A model generated the notes under the pieces. The model searched no databases, was not told the DNA's origin, and saw only the letters and a list, made by a program, of their open reading frames with translations. Below are positions 35,460 to 47,400 of a stretch of 64,000 nt of DNA, one piece after another (position 1 is the first letter of the stretch; every line of letters begins with the position of its first letter). The stretch comes from Isoetes taiwanensis. Lineage: Eukaryota > Streptophyta > Lycopodiopsida > Isoetales > Isoetaceae. Location: assembly GCA_021234155.1 (NCBI GenBank), contig JAJEKV010000021.1, positions 14,695,760 to 14,759,759 of the forward strand, given 5' to 3'. The translations under genes were made by a program, and so were the position numbers.

Positions 35460-36660
35460 ACATTATTGTCCGTAAAGAATGACTCTTGGTTTGCCAATGG
35501 AATGGTATATGCAGGAGAATATTCTTGATCGCCGGCTGAGATTCATTGGGGTAAATAATTCACTAGCACAAAAAATTTATCACGGCGGCCAAAGCCCACG
35601 AACATTTCTCCAGTTCCAAACCTACGGGATTAGATGCATTATAACTGTCCAATGTTTGACGGCAATGCATTGAAACTACCACTCCTAGTGTTAGTGATTT
35701 ATATAGAAATTCATGAATTTGTAGTTGTGGATTGAAATTCATGAATTTGTAGTTGTGGATTGAAACTGTCACTCCTAGTGTTAGTGATTCATGTAGAAAA
35801 TTTATAATTGTGGAATTGTACCTATTTTATTCATTGAAGAGAAAAGAATAGAGAATGGAATAGTATTATATCCACTTGAGAATGAGTTGATGTAGGAAAC
35901 TCAATTAGAGGCAATGCAGGATATTGAACACTTTATTATTGGCATGATGGCCACAACAATTTTAGTTATGTAATTTTATATAGCAATTTATGAATTGCTA
36001 GTTGTGGAACTACATGTACTCTATGCACTCAGTTAGAGTTAGAGGCAATAGACGTCAAGACAAGTGGGTATTCATTCTTTCTTGTCATCCAATCACAAAC
36101 TGCCATGTGGCGACCATTCTAATCAAGAATGGAAAGTGCCTCTTCATTCTTAATGTAACTTGCTCCAACCAATCGTTATTGATCTGATCTTGGGAAGCCG
36201 TCTTGACCTGTTTCTTCATTCGGATCTTGCCTTGATGATGTCGTGGAGCAGCAACAAGTCATGGATTCCTGTCCTGGAATAGGAGCCAATAGCCAAACGT
36301 TTGTGGCAAGAAAAATGGATGTGTCGTGTTTGGCAGCGCCAATCCACAGGCCCGATTCAGCCCGACTTCAATAATAGGCCGTAGCATCAGCACATGTCTC
36401 TGCAACATCACAAATCGCAGGTTCGATGCTGTATAAATAAGGCAAATTGCAGAAGGTGTTCTCTTACAGTAGGGATTCTCTGATCAATTTAAGTTCATCA
36501 CATGGCAAGGCAGCTCTAGCGAGTTATAGATCTTTTAACCCTTTTTAGGGGTTCTTGTTTGCAAGAATTTCGTTTAGTAATCATTCTCTCCATTTGATAA
36601 ATTTAGGTCCATTTTTTTCTTTCTTTTGCTCCAGCTCGATCTTTGCATTCTCTGTTCCCA
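35460..36660. other. Upstream flank with short repeats; no gene
   Basis: At about 35690-35800 gaaattcatgaatttgtagt occurs twice in tandem, and the outer phrase cactcctagtgttagtgatt twice, so one duplication is nested in another. No open frame of interest. The promoter of the CRAL-TRIO gene should lie just right of 35390, but no clear box stands out. Confidence 0.45.
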
Positions 36661-36667
36661 TGACAAG

Positions 36668-36745
36668 GGGACCGCCGTATTTAGAGTCCGAGATGTGTAT
36701 TTCCGGACCTTTTTTGTGGTGTTTCCGGCCATCCGTTATTAGCCA
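36668..36745 (+). repeat. Repeat shared with 26475-26550
   Basis: About 75 bp match the 26.5-kb locus in direct orientation, while the following 36890-37350 matches the same locus in inverted orientation. It may mark the left end of the Helitron-class block. Confidence 0.65.
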
Positions 36746-37071
36746 CTGCGCACTTCACAGTTTCAAGCCCAGAACCAACTGTTTTGGGTCATTTTTTGCT
36801 CAATCCGGCCATATCTGAGTTCAAATCGTTTCCTCTCGTCATCAAACTGGTGTTAAAGAGGAAGACAAAACGATTGGAAGGGAAGAGGGCAAAAGCAAAA
36901 GGAAGAAGAGAGAAAAGCCACGGTTGTAGAGAAATGAATGAAAGAAAGACACAGCAAAAGGAGTGTAAAGAAAGGTTGCCATGCAGCCAAATTTGAAGCA
37001 CAAAAGCGACAGCACTGTTATATAAATGTATAGGAGCTTGCATTAATGTGAACTCAGACTGAGATTTCAAT

Positions 37072-38341
37072 ATGCCTGTTTATGCACTGCCTCTGACAAG
37101 TAGATCAACTGATATGCAGCGTTCCTATTCCCTAGAAGAGTTGCCAAATAACGAGATTCATGTGCATGTACTTGTTCGTTACAGTACTCCATCTCAGATG
37201 TTAGACATAAGTAGAGCGTCGACACGAAAATCTGACACTATCACAGCAGATGTTGTTGATGCATTTGCAACTGAAACAATATCTATCTGTGCAGATAATG
37301 AGGAGGCCAGCCGAGCAAGGAATTTCCTTATCCCTGGTGTATGGTTAGCCATTACCAATTATAAGCTAGCAAATATTAAACGCAATATTCAAAATGGTGA
37401 TTGTGATACCGTTATCCGTGTAACATCAAGCACTAACATATCGTTCATATCAGGTTACGAAATTATACTCCATTTAGAGGCTACTGAAGGATCATACATA
37501 GAAGGATTATTACATAGTAATGCTGCATTTAATGAAGCTACGAGTATAGTAGCAACTGTTACAGATATATATGACTCAGATGCGAATCCCTATATCAAAG
37601 TGGCTGATGGTTCACGAAGTGTCGATTCTGCTAGGCTGTATTTCAGTCCATACAAGAGACACCTGTATGCACGCATGAAAGCATTGTTTCGAATAGGAAA
37701 TAGAACCCCAATGTTGTTCAAAAGCCTGAAACGTTCAAATCAAAATGGCGAAGACGTCCTGATGACCACAAGTGCAACTATAATTCTGCATATGTCGTCA
37801 AATCCTCGGAGGTCATCACTTCCATACACGACAAAGTGTCATGTAAGTACCATAGAGTTCCACCGAAATGTCGTGTTTCCCATGCAGAACCGACTGTCGA
37901 ACAACGGCCAGGTATGATGATAGCATAAATTTCAAATGAAAAAGCATAAGTTGATGTGCTCATAAATTTCAGAAATGTTGTGACTTACAGATAGAAGGCC
38001 ATCTAGAACTTACTGTTGGCACAAATAACCTGATTACAAGTTTGTGTCTTAGCTGTCAAGCAAGCGAGCAGTTAGAAGAAACATGCAGCAATTGCGGTAG
38101 TCATGAAATAAAAGGATGTCTCCTGCTGCATGGAAGGATTCATACACAGACAGAAATAATTAATGTAAGTGTTGGTGGTACTGTTCTATATAGTTTACTA
38201 GAATACGGTGATGGACGGACAGTGGCAGACCTAATGTTTGATCCAGTTGAATTCCGAAATAATTTAGCAACAAGGCGCATATTCAAGAGGTTTGAAGTAA
38301 ATCACAGAAGGATTATTAGCGACTTCTCACCAAGGTTTTGA
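37072..38341 (+). CDS. RPA70-like single-strand DNA-binding protein, copy A
   Basis: Exon 1 (37072 to about 37911) and exon 2 (about 37977-38341) are joined by an intron with GTATGA donor and TTTCAG acceptor. Exon 1 reads like tandem OB folds: VHVLVRY, ITADVVDAFATETISICADN, FLIPGVWLAITNYKLANIKR. Exon 2 carries a C..C/C..C zinc ribbon (LCLSCQ, ETCSNCGS) followed by GCLLLHGRI and INVSVGGTVLYSLLE, the arrangement of the zinc-bearing third DNA-binding domain of RPA70. About 400 residues, shorter than host RPA70 (over 600), with no N-terminal protein-binding domain evident. RPA-like genes often travel in plant Helitrons, where they would coat single strands. The frame is open throughout. The RPA call is from fold-like pattern, not sequence identity. 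Confidence 0.6.
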
Positions 38342-38344
38342 CAA

Positions 38345-39066
38345 CAAAGTTACATGAAGTGCATGATAGATACTTAATATGGTATCCATTACGTCAGTGT
38401 TACTAGATCAGACCTACTAGATTATGCTACTACATATGCCTATGTCTAGTATCAGCTCTCATACACTTAAGTTTATCAGAGCATAGACCTTTTTGTCTAA
38501 ATATCTATGCTCTCTTACAGTTCTAAGATTACAGTTCAAAACTTGGTAATGTTATATGTATCTGCAAATTATGTAAAGTTTGGCTTCTCTCTATGTTCAA
38601 TGCATTCCTGTTTGCTATGAATGAACAAGGTCTTAATATATGTTTTATTGTAGCGTAAGAAGTCATCTACAAACCACCTGTAAACCCAAACCATCCAAAA
38701 ATGCAGTAAGAGAATTTCATACCCAAGATGTTGCCATTCAGGATGGAAATTGACAGCCTTCCATTATCAGGCCGCAGTAAGCTGTATTTTGGAGGATAGA
38801 CAAGTTTTAGGACAAGCAAACTTAAATAGAGTCAAAGTAATGAAAAGAGAAACTAGAATTCAAAAACCCACAAGCAGTAGGCGCTCGTTTATAAGGAATG
38901 TTTAGTACACTAACAAACCCAATACAAGTTTGAATTGGTACATTAAGCAGCTTAAAGGAACAAGGAAACTGATTCTGGTACAGAATGCAGCTTCAGTACT
39001 AAGAACAAGTTTCCCTGTTTAATTTTCTGACACTCTCTTATGTTTTCTGTTTGGTCTAACATCACA
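38345..39066. other. Spacer after RPA-like copy A
   Basis: No open frame of note. AT-rich, without repeats that I can see. Confidence 0.4.
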
Positions 39067-40699
39067 GCAATATTGGCTGTTTTGTTTATATAAGTAAGAC
39101 CCATGTTTGATATCTTGCCTAGGGCTTGTAAAATGATTGAGATGAGAATATCATGGCATTTGTGGGCAAGCTCCACATTACTGTAAGTGCTGCAGATGTC
39201 TAATTTGGTTCAATGGTTATGATGTGTGTACCATGTATCAAAGTATTTACTGTACTGAAAACGACGCTTGGAGCACTATAGCAGGCTGCAACTGGTAATC
39301 CTGGTCATGCTGACCTCTGACTTCTGACATAAGTGATGGCTATGCACTATGGAAGTACAAGCAAGCATTTAGTTGGGATGTCGATATTGTAATTAGAAAA
39401 AAAATTTGCATAGGGGATTTATAAGGTAATTCTGACTATTGTAGATGCACAAACACAAAGCACAGAAAAAAAGTCTGATATATTTGTTGTAAATATTGGG
39501 TGAAATGTAGACCCAAATATATGAGTAAGACAATGGTTTGATAAAATATAATCTTCAACTGGTGAGATGCTAAAATGTTAGATGACATAGCAACATGTAA
39601 CACATTAGAAATAAAGGAAGAATGAGAAGACAAGGAGAAGTTGTAATAATGACAGAATAGTTTAGATGAAGTGAATAATATAGCAGACGAGCTGTAAAGA
39701 GGGACATTTGTAGAGTTGGAATTATAGCGATGTGTGAAGTAAAATCACAATGCTCAAAAGTGAAGCTTAACTAATGGAACAGAAACACATGTAAAGAACA
39801 AGTGTGCATGACAAGAAGGAAGTTACTGAGTAAGGAAGTCTACAACCACTCCAGCGTTGTTAAGTTTGAAAGTACCTTTGGGTGCAATATTGGCTGTTTT
39901 GTTTATATAAGTAAGACCCATGTTTGATATCTTGCCTAGGATTGTAAAATGATTGAGATGAGAATATCATGGCATTTGTGGGCAACCTCCACATTACTGT
40001 AAGTGCTGCAGATGTCTAATTTGGTTCAATGGTTATGATGTGTGTACCATGTATCAGAGTATTTACTGTACTGAAAACGACCCTTGGAGCACTATAGCAG
40101 GCTGCAACTGGTAATCCTGGTCATGCTGACCTCTGACTTCTGACATAAGTGATGGCTATGCACTATGGAAGTACAAGCAAGCATTTAGTTGGGATGTCGA
40201 TATTGTAATTAGAAAAAAAATTTGCATAGGGGATTTATAAGGTAATTACAGCTATTGTAGATGCACAAACACAAAGCACAGAAAAAAAGCCTGATATATT
40301 TGTTGTAAATATTGGGTGAAATGTAGACCCAAATATATGAGTAAGACAATGGTTTGATAAAATATAATCTTCAACTGGTGAGATGCTAAAATGTTAGATG
40401 ACATAGCAACATGTAACACATTAGAAATAAAGGAAGAATAAGAAGACAAGGAGAAGTTGTAATAATGACAGAAAAGTTTAGATGAAGTCAATAATATAGC
40501 AGACGAGCTGTAAAGAGGGACATTTGTAGAGTTGGAATTACAGCGATGTGTGAAGTAAAATCACAATGCTCAAAAGTGAAGCTTAACTAATGGAACAGAA
40601 ACACATGTAAAGAACAAGTGTGCATGACAAGAAGGAAGTTACTGAATAAGGAAGTCTACAACCACTCCAGCGTTGTTAAGTTTGAAAGTGCCTTTGGGT
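39067..40699. repeat. Tandem duplication, 2 x about 817 bp
   Basis: Unit 1 is about 39067-39883 and unit 2 about 39884-40699, with an offset of 816-817 bp. Only a handful of substitutions and one small indel separate them (gggcttg versus ggattg). Each unit ends with the last about 20 codons of RPA-like copy B on the minus strand. The break reads gcaat/attgg at the left and gcaat/cagtcg at the right, so the joints share the 5-bp microhomology gcaat. It supplies a spare, non-functional 3' end of the gene plus downstream DNA. Confidence 0.92.
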
Positions 40700-42156
40700 G
40701 CAATCAGTCGAAGTGAATCACGGAACTCAAAGCGGTCTCGGAGCAATGCAGACAAGGTGCCACCTTCGCTGTGACCAAGAGCCACGTCCAAGAGAGGGCC
40801 GCCGATAGAAACATTAATAGGTGCATCACTGTCTTCGGTCAGGAGTTTGCCATGAAGAGTGAGATGTGCCTTAGAGATTTTGGAGCCACATGCGATCTGC
40901 GAGATGCTATCGGGGTCTTTAGGTGCTACAAGTGGCACATATGTTCTTAATGTCATTGGTAATGCCGACCTTGAAGCGGTGACCTCAGAATGCATGAAAA
41001 GAGAAGGAGAAATGAGGTTCGCTTCTAGAATATTAAGAATGAAGGATAGAGTATATAGTAGATGAAATAATCCAAATATTCGTACCTCGCCGCCACAAGG
41101 CACCTTGCAGTGTAAAGCGAATACATCCTTGCGCAGTGTTTCAAGCCATGGATATGTATATCTAAAAGAAGAAGGAAAGGAAGCCAACTCTGGATCGGCC
41201 CTAGGCATTAAAGCCATCGTTGCACTTGTCGTCACAAGATTGGAGCTGTTAGCTAGAGTTGCACTTATCGTCACAAGATTGGAGTTGTTAGCTAGAGTAG
41301 AACGTGCAATACTTTTGAAGAGGAAAACTGTATCACCTCCTGTCACAAACGAGTTCTTAAGGACATTGAATAAGTCTAGTTGGTCTTTCCAGAAGTATAA
41401 GACAGCCGTGTCATCTTCAGTTAGGCCATCTGCAAGAACGAGAGAAGACGACGTATTTGAATCATTGACACCAACAACTGTTGCAAGAATACTGCCATGA
41501 AGTGTTGCATAAGGCTTTGCATATTTGAGGCCCTTGAGATAAAGACCCAAGGAAGGCCTTAAGTTTAGAACAATTTCTTGACCAGAAATGATTTGGATCG
41601 TTGTATTCGACATTAAACGAATGGACAGGTCACAGTCACCATACTGATATCTACGGTTTGTATCAGACACACCAAAATTCTTAATGAGCAACCAATTACC
41701 AGGTTTGAAGAGGTGACGGGACTTACGCGCCTCATCTCCGTTGGCCGTAACTGAAATAGTCTCAAGGGCATCTTTGTCAACAACATCTGAACTTAGGACA
41801 CAAAATCTCTTGGAGCTCTTTCGATCAATGTTACCATATTGAACGAGAACAAGAACTTCAATTTTATTGCCATCAAACTCGTGTAGACCGTAAGTGTCTA
41901 GCACACGTTTGCGCTTGGGCGATTGATCAGGAGAATCACATAGATTAATGGCAGGTAAATCTGTGTTCACAGAGTTAGACATATTAACAGCAGATTGGCT
42001 AGGAGCATTAGAAACAGTGGAATTGCATAAGATAGGCATGGAAGCAGTAACAGTTATAGGAACAGATTCAATGAGAGAATGTTTGACAGGAAAGGAAGAG
42101 TTTGCAGGACTAAGAGATGGGTCGATTTCAGACAAAGACATGTTGACAGAGAACAT
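40639..42156 (-). CDS. RPA70-like single-strand DNA-binding protein, copy B (damaged)
   Basis: Long minus-strand frame with a Ser/Pro-rich N-terminal extension of about 90 residues, then the same domain order as copy A. It shows IEVLVLVQYG, SSDVVDKDALETISVTANGD, FKPGNWLLIKNFGVSDTNRR and GQEIVLNLRP. The region 41085 to about 40984 looks like a retained intron (GTACGA donor, GAG acceptor) that happens to stay open. After it, the frame carrying the first zinc pair (ICATCS) lies one base out of the frame carrying ACGSKISKAHLTLHGKL, so the zinc ribbon is broken and one of its four cysteines is missing. A 15-codon internal repeat (LANNSNLVT(I/T)SAT) is also present. Identity to copy A is low, so the two are old relatives. 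Start could be at 42267, 42156 or 42141. Confidence 0.55.
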   Translation of the reverse strand: MFSVNMSLSEIDPSLSPANSSFPVKHSLIESVPITVTASMPILCNSTVSNAPSQSAVNMSNSVNTDLPAINLCDSPDQSPKRKRVLDTYGLHEFDGNKIEVLVLVQYGNIDRKSSKRFCVLSSDVVDKDALETISVTANGDEARKSRHLFKPGNWLLIKNFGVSDTNRRYQYGDCDLSIRLMSNTTIQIISGQEIVLNLRPSLGLYLKGLKYAKPYATLHGSILATVVGVNDSNTSSSLVLADGLTEDDTAVLYFWKDQLDLFNVLKNSFVTGGDTVFLFKSIARSTLANNSNLVTISATLANSSNLVTTSATMALMPRADPELASFPSSFRYTYPWLETLRKDVFALHCKVPCGGEVRIFGLFHLLYTLSFILNILEANLISPSLFMHSEVTASRSALPMTLRTYVPLVAPKDPDSISQIACGSKISKAHLTLHGKLLTEDSDAPINVSIGGPLLDVALGHSEGGTLSALLRDRFEFRDSLRLIAPKGTFKLNNAGVVVDFLIQ

Positions 42157-42269
42157 GAAGATACAAGACAAAGAAGATACAGGATGCAGAAGTGACATAT
42201 GTATATATAGTCCAGATGAACCAAAACATATGCCATAAAGTAGCTTTATAATGTGGGATGCATGCAAAA

Positions 42270-42712
42270 GATGTAAGAGCTAAAGACAAGCTCGTGGACG
42301 ACAATGGAACACCTAAAAGCAGAAAAGCAGAAAAAAATGTGTGGATCAAGTTGTTTCTGTAAGGAACCGTGAAATGAAATAGGAAAGAACATTTTGATAA
42401 CTAATGGGAACATGTCAAAGAAAATAGGAAAAAACTTTATGACAAAGATACAGACCTGCAGACGAAAATCAGCAGCGAGGTTGGAGCCGAATTACAGTAT
42501 GCGAGTGCGAGGGAGCAAAATCGAGCGGGAAGAAGGTTAGACAGCAGTCAACAATTTTGACACATAGGAATTTAAGCAATAAAACAAAGCTAGGAAAAGA
42601 CTATTATTTAAGAGGGATTGTATTAGATATGCTATGAGTAGAAGTAGGTGGAAGAAGCATGGAAAATGAATACCAAACAAATGGTGTAGCTAAATCTCGA
42701 GCATCGTTGTAG
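42270..42712. promoter_or_regulatory. Divergent spacer between RPA-like copy B and the Rep gene
   Basis: About 440-570 bp separate the two outward-facing starts, which suggests a shared two-way promoter. AT-rich, with no box I can assign with confidence. Confidence 0.35.
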
Positions 42713-43393
42713 ATGGATGAACGAAGTGGGAAGCGAGTGAAATGGACAAAAGAGGATGAAGAAATTGTTACAAGATTCTATGAGAGAGAAGGATGTAGTG
42801 CAATTTCCCGTAATAGGATTGCAGTCGAAATTATGAAACAAAACCCTAGCATGAAAATGACAGTTGGTACTGTTACAAGACACGTGAAGAGAATTGGGAA
42901 TAGCATTCAAAATGTGGGGAAAAAAATATGTTTCAGATCGAATGTTGAGAAGCTAGCTGAGTTCTTACAGGATAAAAATTATATGCAAATGTCAGATAGG
43001 CAGAAGGCAAAAGCATTTATTCAAATGCACGATGATGTAAAGTGGACAGAACGTACAGTGTATGGACATATTCTTGCACTGAAGAAAGGAGGAGAAGAAA
43101 GTGAGGAAGTTGATGTTGTAGGAGACGATACCGAAGGAATGGTTGGCCCCATTGTAAGTTGTAAGAAATTTGAGAAGCGCTCTATGGACATGCCTATTTA
43201 TACATGTGAAAGTTGCAATAGACTATGGTTTGCGAACCAAATGCAGTGCAAAAAAACACATTTTAAGAATAGAATGAATGTGTTGAGTGGTGTACATTAT
43301 GACGTAGGAAGCAGAAAATGTACAAGATGTCATAGACAAGAAAAGGTAGAAGGGAAAAGGAAGATGGTCATGAATGAAGTACCTGAGAATTGA
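42713..43393 (+). pseudogene. Helitron Rep-helicase, N-terminal DNA-binding and zinc-finger part
   Basis: This open segment of 226 codons starts MDERSGKRVKWTKEDEEIVT, which looks like a MYB/SANT-type helix set (residues about 8-70), as seen in some transposon N-termini. It ends with a zinc-finger-like block, YTCESCNRLWFANQMQC and later CTRCHRQ, matching the cysteine block that precedes the Rep domain in Helitron proteins. It is joined by a frameshift at about 43390 to the next block (IEDIVGSGGKTYISEAAICS). In Helitrons this part probably recognises element ends. The MYB-like assignment is inference. Confidence 0.65.
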
Positions 43394-45190
43394 AGATATT
43401 GTCGGATCTGGAGGAAAGACTTATATCTCTGAGGCTGCCATTTGCTCATATATCACTATCAGATTTAAGAATAGGACAGCAACGATTGCAAGGAGGAATG
43501 GTCAAGGAGGAATGGTGCACGTTGCAGCCAATGTAGAATCAACGCAAGCAAGTCTTCCAAGGTTAGATGATGCACACGCGGTAATACGATTGCAGTTAAA
43601 GAGAAGGCGCTTGGTGTAAGGCCTGTGTTGGTAATCGCTGCACTGAAACAATTAGAGCATTCAAGTATATACGAGAAAGCTGGTATTAGAATAAACGATA
43701 GTTGGGAAACATTGTTTAGAGATCTTTGATGTCCTGATGTTGAATGCAAGTACTGGTGAAGATGAAGTTGTTAATACTGAATTTAGTGGCCATACATTGA
43801 TGTGGAATTTCTCTCCTGATGTGATCAATGACTATGATGACAAAATAGTTGTTGTAGCTCCAGGTGAAGGCTCTCATCCGTTGGGTTTTTATAACACTCC
43901 AATGTTTTCCAACACTATTTGGTGGGGAACCAAGGCCTGAATGGATGTACGAACGTTTAACTTATAAAGAAATATGTCAGTGGGAACTTACAAGTGCTGA
44001 TAGACGGTTTGCAAGGAACCAAACAAACTCATTTTTCAAATTTGTGAAAGATGAGATCCACTTTGTCAGAGGCTCGGCAAACATGAGAATTCGGCGCGGT
44101 AAACGTGGATGCTTAAACTTAACAGCGTCTGATGCCTTGGATGCAAATAAATTGCACGATTTATGTAAATCCAATTTGGGATATAAAGATCTAAGATCGT
44201 TAAGATCATCTCCAGATAAGTTGGATTTAGTAAAGAAAAATGCCCTTGCAATGATAAGAGAAATTGGTCCACCGTCAATGTTTGCTACGTTTAGCATGGC
44301 AGAGTCAAACTGGCCTGACTTGGTTGCGTGTTTGAAGTTCTTGAACCCTGACATTGTAAGATTGGGAAATTTGGAATGTTGGGATGAAAAGAAAATTGTG
44401 TTAGAATTAGTAAGGGCAGATCCAGTAACATGTACACGCTACTATGTTAATCGTATTGATGCAATGAAGAAAGCACTTCAGGAAGATGTGGAATTGGCAG
44501 GTTTAGTAAAGGATTATGTATGCGTGACACAATTTCAACATAGGGGCAGTCCTCATGATCATATGATGTTATGGATTGATGAAGCACCACAGTATCCATA
44601 TGCTACGTACGAAGAGATTGTAACGTTCGTTGATAAACTGATAACAACAGATGCAGATGTACTTGCAAGCACAGGCATACTAAGACATGTAGAAAGAAAA
44701 AAAATGTCGAATGCAGATTCGATTTTCCAAAGCCACCTATGATGGTCACCTGTATTTTAAGGCCCTATGAATGTACAACAGAGGAGGCAGGTATGTTTGA
44801 GAAGATGCAGAAAAACTTGAGTGCATGGTTGAAGAAGAATTATAAGGATGATATGAAGGACTACAACACAATGTTGGAGGAACTTGGAATTACAGATGAA
44901 GTATATTTAAAAGTAGTTGCATATGGTCTGAAAGGACCAAAAGTATATTTGAAACGGAAACTGAAACATTGTAAAGTGAATGCATTCAATTATAAGATAG
45001 CAGTGCTGTGGAGAGCAAACACTGATTTCCAATATATATTTAATGCATATGCTGTGGCTACGTATTGTTTATCATATATAACGTCACCTGAATCTGATAT
45101 ATCTGCAACACTTGCTAAAGTTATAGAATGCTGTAATGAAAACAATGAGCATGCTGTACAGAGAATAAGAAAGTTGGGCAATGCCTAATT
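43374..45190 (+). pseudogene. Helitron Rep (HUH endonuclease) domain
   Basis: Conserved Helitron N-terminal blocks appear in order: GGMVHVAANVESTQASLPR (43500), then APGEGSHPLGF (43858), a shift, then GGEPRPEWMYERLTYKEICQ. The catalytic HUH block is FQHRGSPHDHMMLWID at about 44530-44577; the two histidines coordinate the metal. The two-tyrosine block AYAVATYCLSYIT lies at about 45049-45087 and keeps both tyrosines, with S where K is usual. This domain nicks and joins single strands. Frameshifts sit at about 43390, 43620-43700, 43900 and in an A run at 44696-44704, so no continuous product is possible. Confidence 0.9.
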
Positions 45191-47400
45191 CGATGTCAAG
45201 AGATAAGTATATCGGAGGCTATAATGTTGATATTAGGAATGCCGCTACAAACGAGCAGTCGTACAGTTATATTTGTTGATACTAATGTACCCGATAACAG
45301 AAGCTGTGTCTTGAAGAGGAAAGAAGAATTGAAGAAGCTAACGGCAGATAGTACAGATGTTGTTGCAAACAATGTTATAAACAAATATATGAATAGAGAT
45401 AAGGAACTGGAAGATGTAAGCCTTGTTGTAGTTCCAATATAGAGATGTAGGCGGGCGTTACATAAATAAAAAAAGGAAGGATGTATATCACCGTGAAAAA
45501 AAGTGCGATAATAAGATTCGTATCTTTTAATAAGCATAAAGACACAGAGGCATGGGCATACGAGAGATTAATGTTGCACATTCCGTTTCGTGATGAAAAA
45601 GAACTTGTTATGTGTGGACAAACATGTTACGAGTCATATGCAATGCGTGAGGAAGCAATAGAAAAGCGTCACAAGAAGTTAATATTCAGAGATGGAGAAG
45701 AAACAGATGATTGGGCAAACATTGAATGTGCTTTTGAAACAAGAAGGAAATCTGGACATTTACTAGATGATGATGCTAATGTTGCTCATGAGTTTGATGT
45801 TGGGAATGAGTTTCCTAAAGAGGCATTTAACGAAACGATACCTAAGAAACATAGTGGTTGCTTGATACGAGATACGGAATTGGTAGAAACTCATGTATAC
45901 CATAGTATGATAAGAAGACTAAACATTGAGCAACGCTTATTGTTTGATGACATTATGTATAAGAAAATGATAGATCCACGACACCAGATAATGTTATTTC
46001 TCACAGGTGGAGCAGGAGTTGGGAAGTCTACAGTATTAAAATGCATAATTCAATGAATGAAAAGGTGGTATGAGCATGAGTATATTGAGTGCGTGGGGAA
46101 ACCAACAACAATTGTTACGGCATTTACGGGTAAGGCTACAGATCATATAAACGGGATTACCATACACTCAGCTATGGGAATACGGCCTAATGTCGATTAT
46201 GGTCGTCAGTTGAATTCGACGTCGTACGAATCATTACAACGTACGAGAAACACACATGACACAGTTAAGCTTCTTGTCATCGATGAGATATCTATGGTTG
46301 GTTTGACACTATTCTATGCAGTGGATCACATGTGCAATAGGTAAGAGATAATCTTTGGCCAAAATAAATTGACAATGTAAAATTGTATGCTATACGAACT
46401 AAATAATCTATGTATTTTATGCAGGTTCAAAGGAACATTCCATATACCATTTGGAGGACTAGATGGTATAACATCTGGAGATTTTTACCAGTTGCCACCA
46501 TTATATGACAAAATGATATTCTGTGATCCTGATGCAAAAGATATAAGGCGGTTGGGATCTATTTGTTTACCAGCATTATATCATCCATGGAAATCCAATT
46601 TCAAGGCATGTGAATTGAAGGAATTAGTTAGACAACAAAGTGATATACCGTTCGCAAAAGTTTTAGCTCGCATGAGAATTGGAAAACAAAGTGATGACGA
46701 TATAAATTTCGTAAATGGCCTGTGTGTAAGATAGCCTCCACATGATCTTGCATTGCCATACTTGTTTTATAAGCGTGACGATGTGAAAGGTCACAATGAT
46801 AAGGTTCGTTTACTATATAATTGCAAAACATGTAACTAAAACAAATTCATTTACTCATTATGACTTCATTACTTAGGTACTAATGAGGAGTGATGGAAAC
46901 ATTGACATATTTGATTCAAAAGACACGCATCAGGATGGATGTCCAACATCATCATCACTATCATCAGATGTAAACAAGACACACGGTTTGCACAAGCAGT
47001 TAAGATTGAAACCTGGTATGTTTGTAGAGCTTACAAGTAATATAGATCTATTTGATGGGTTGGTGAACGGTGCAGAGGGTATATTTCATGTATACACTCA
47101 GGTGCCAAAGAAGCTGCTATGGATATGCTTTGAAAAAACCCGTACAGGTGCAAATGCTAGAGAAAGATTCAAATATTGTAGAACTAATGACATTGATGCA
47201 ATGTGGACACCTATAGAGAAATTGAGTAAATTATGCCAGATAGACAGCAATGAGAAGCATAAAATAATGCGTGAGCAATTTCCTGTACAACTAGCAGTAG
47301 CTCGAACTGTACACAGAGCACAAGGATCATCATTGCATGAACTTTGCTTCAATCCAGCGTCTATAAAAAAAACCTGGTCTTGTTTACACAGCGTTATCTC
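45190..47400 (+). pseudogene. Helitron PIF1-like helicase domain
   Basis: The link region reads MLILGMPLQTSSRTVIFVDT (45224) and IIRFVSFNKHKDTEAW (45508), typical of Helitrons. Helicase motifs follow: Walker A GGAGVGKSTVL (46006), Walker B VIDEISMVG (46275), GDFYQLPP (46480), PGMFVELTSNIDLFDGLVNG (47013), and the final motif QLAVARTVHRAQGSS (47287). In-frame stops interrupt it at 46054-46056 (TGA) and 46732-46734 (TAG). Two probable introns interrupt the frame, about 46342-46424 and 46804-46875, with GT..AG borders whose removal restores the family alignment. A second A-run frameshift at about 47363-47370 precedes YTALSRMHSSSGLYL. It would unwind DNA 5' to 3' during rolling-circle transposition. 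Confidence 0.9.

Noticed and set aside
36789-37070. 93-codon minus-strand frame also seen at 27040-27447
   Set aside because: It lies antisense in the upstream DNA of RPA-like copy A and recurs only because that DNA was copied to 27 kb. Hydrophobic and without a domain.
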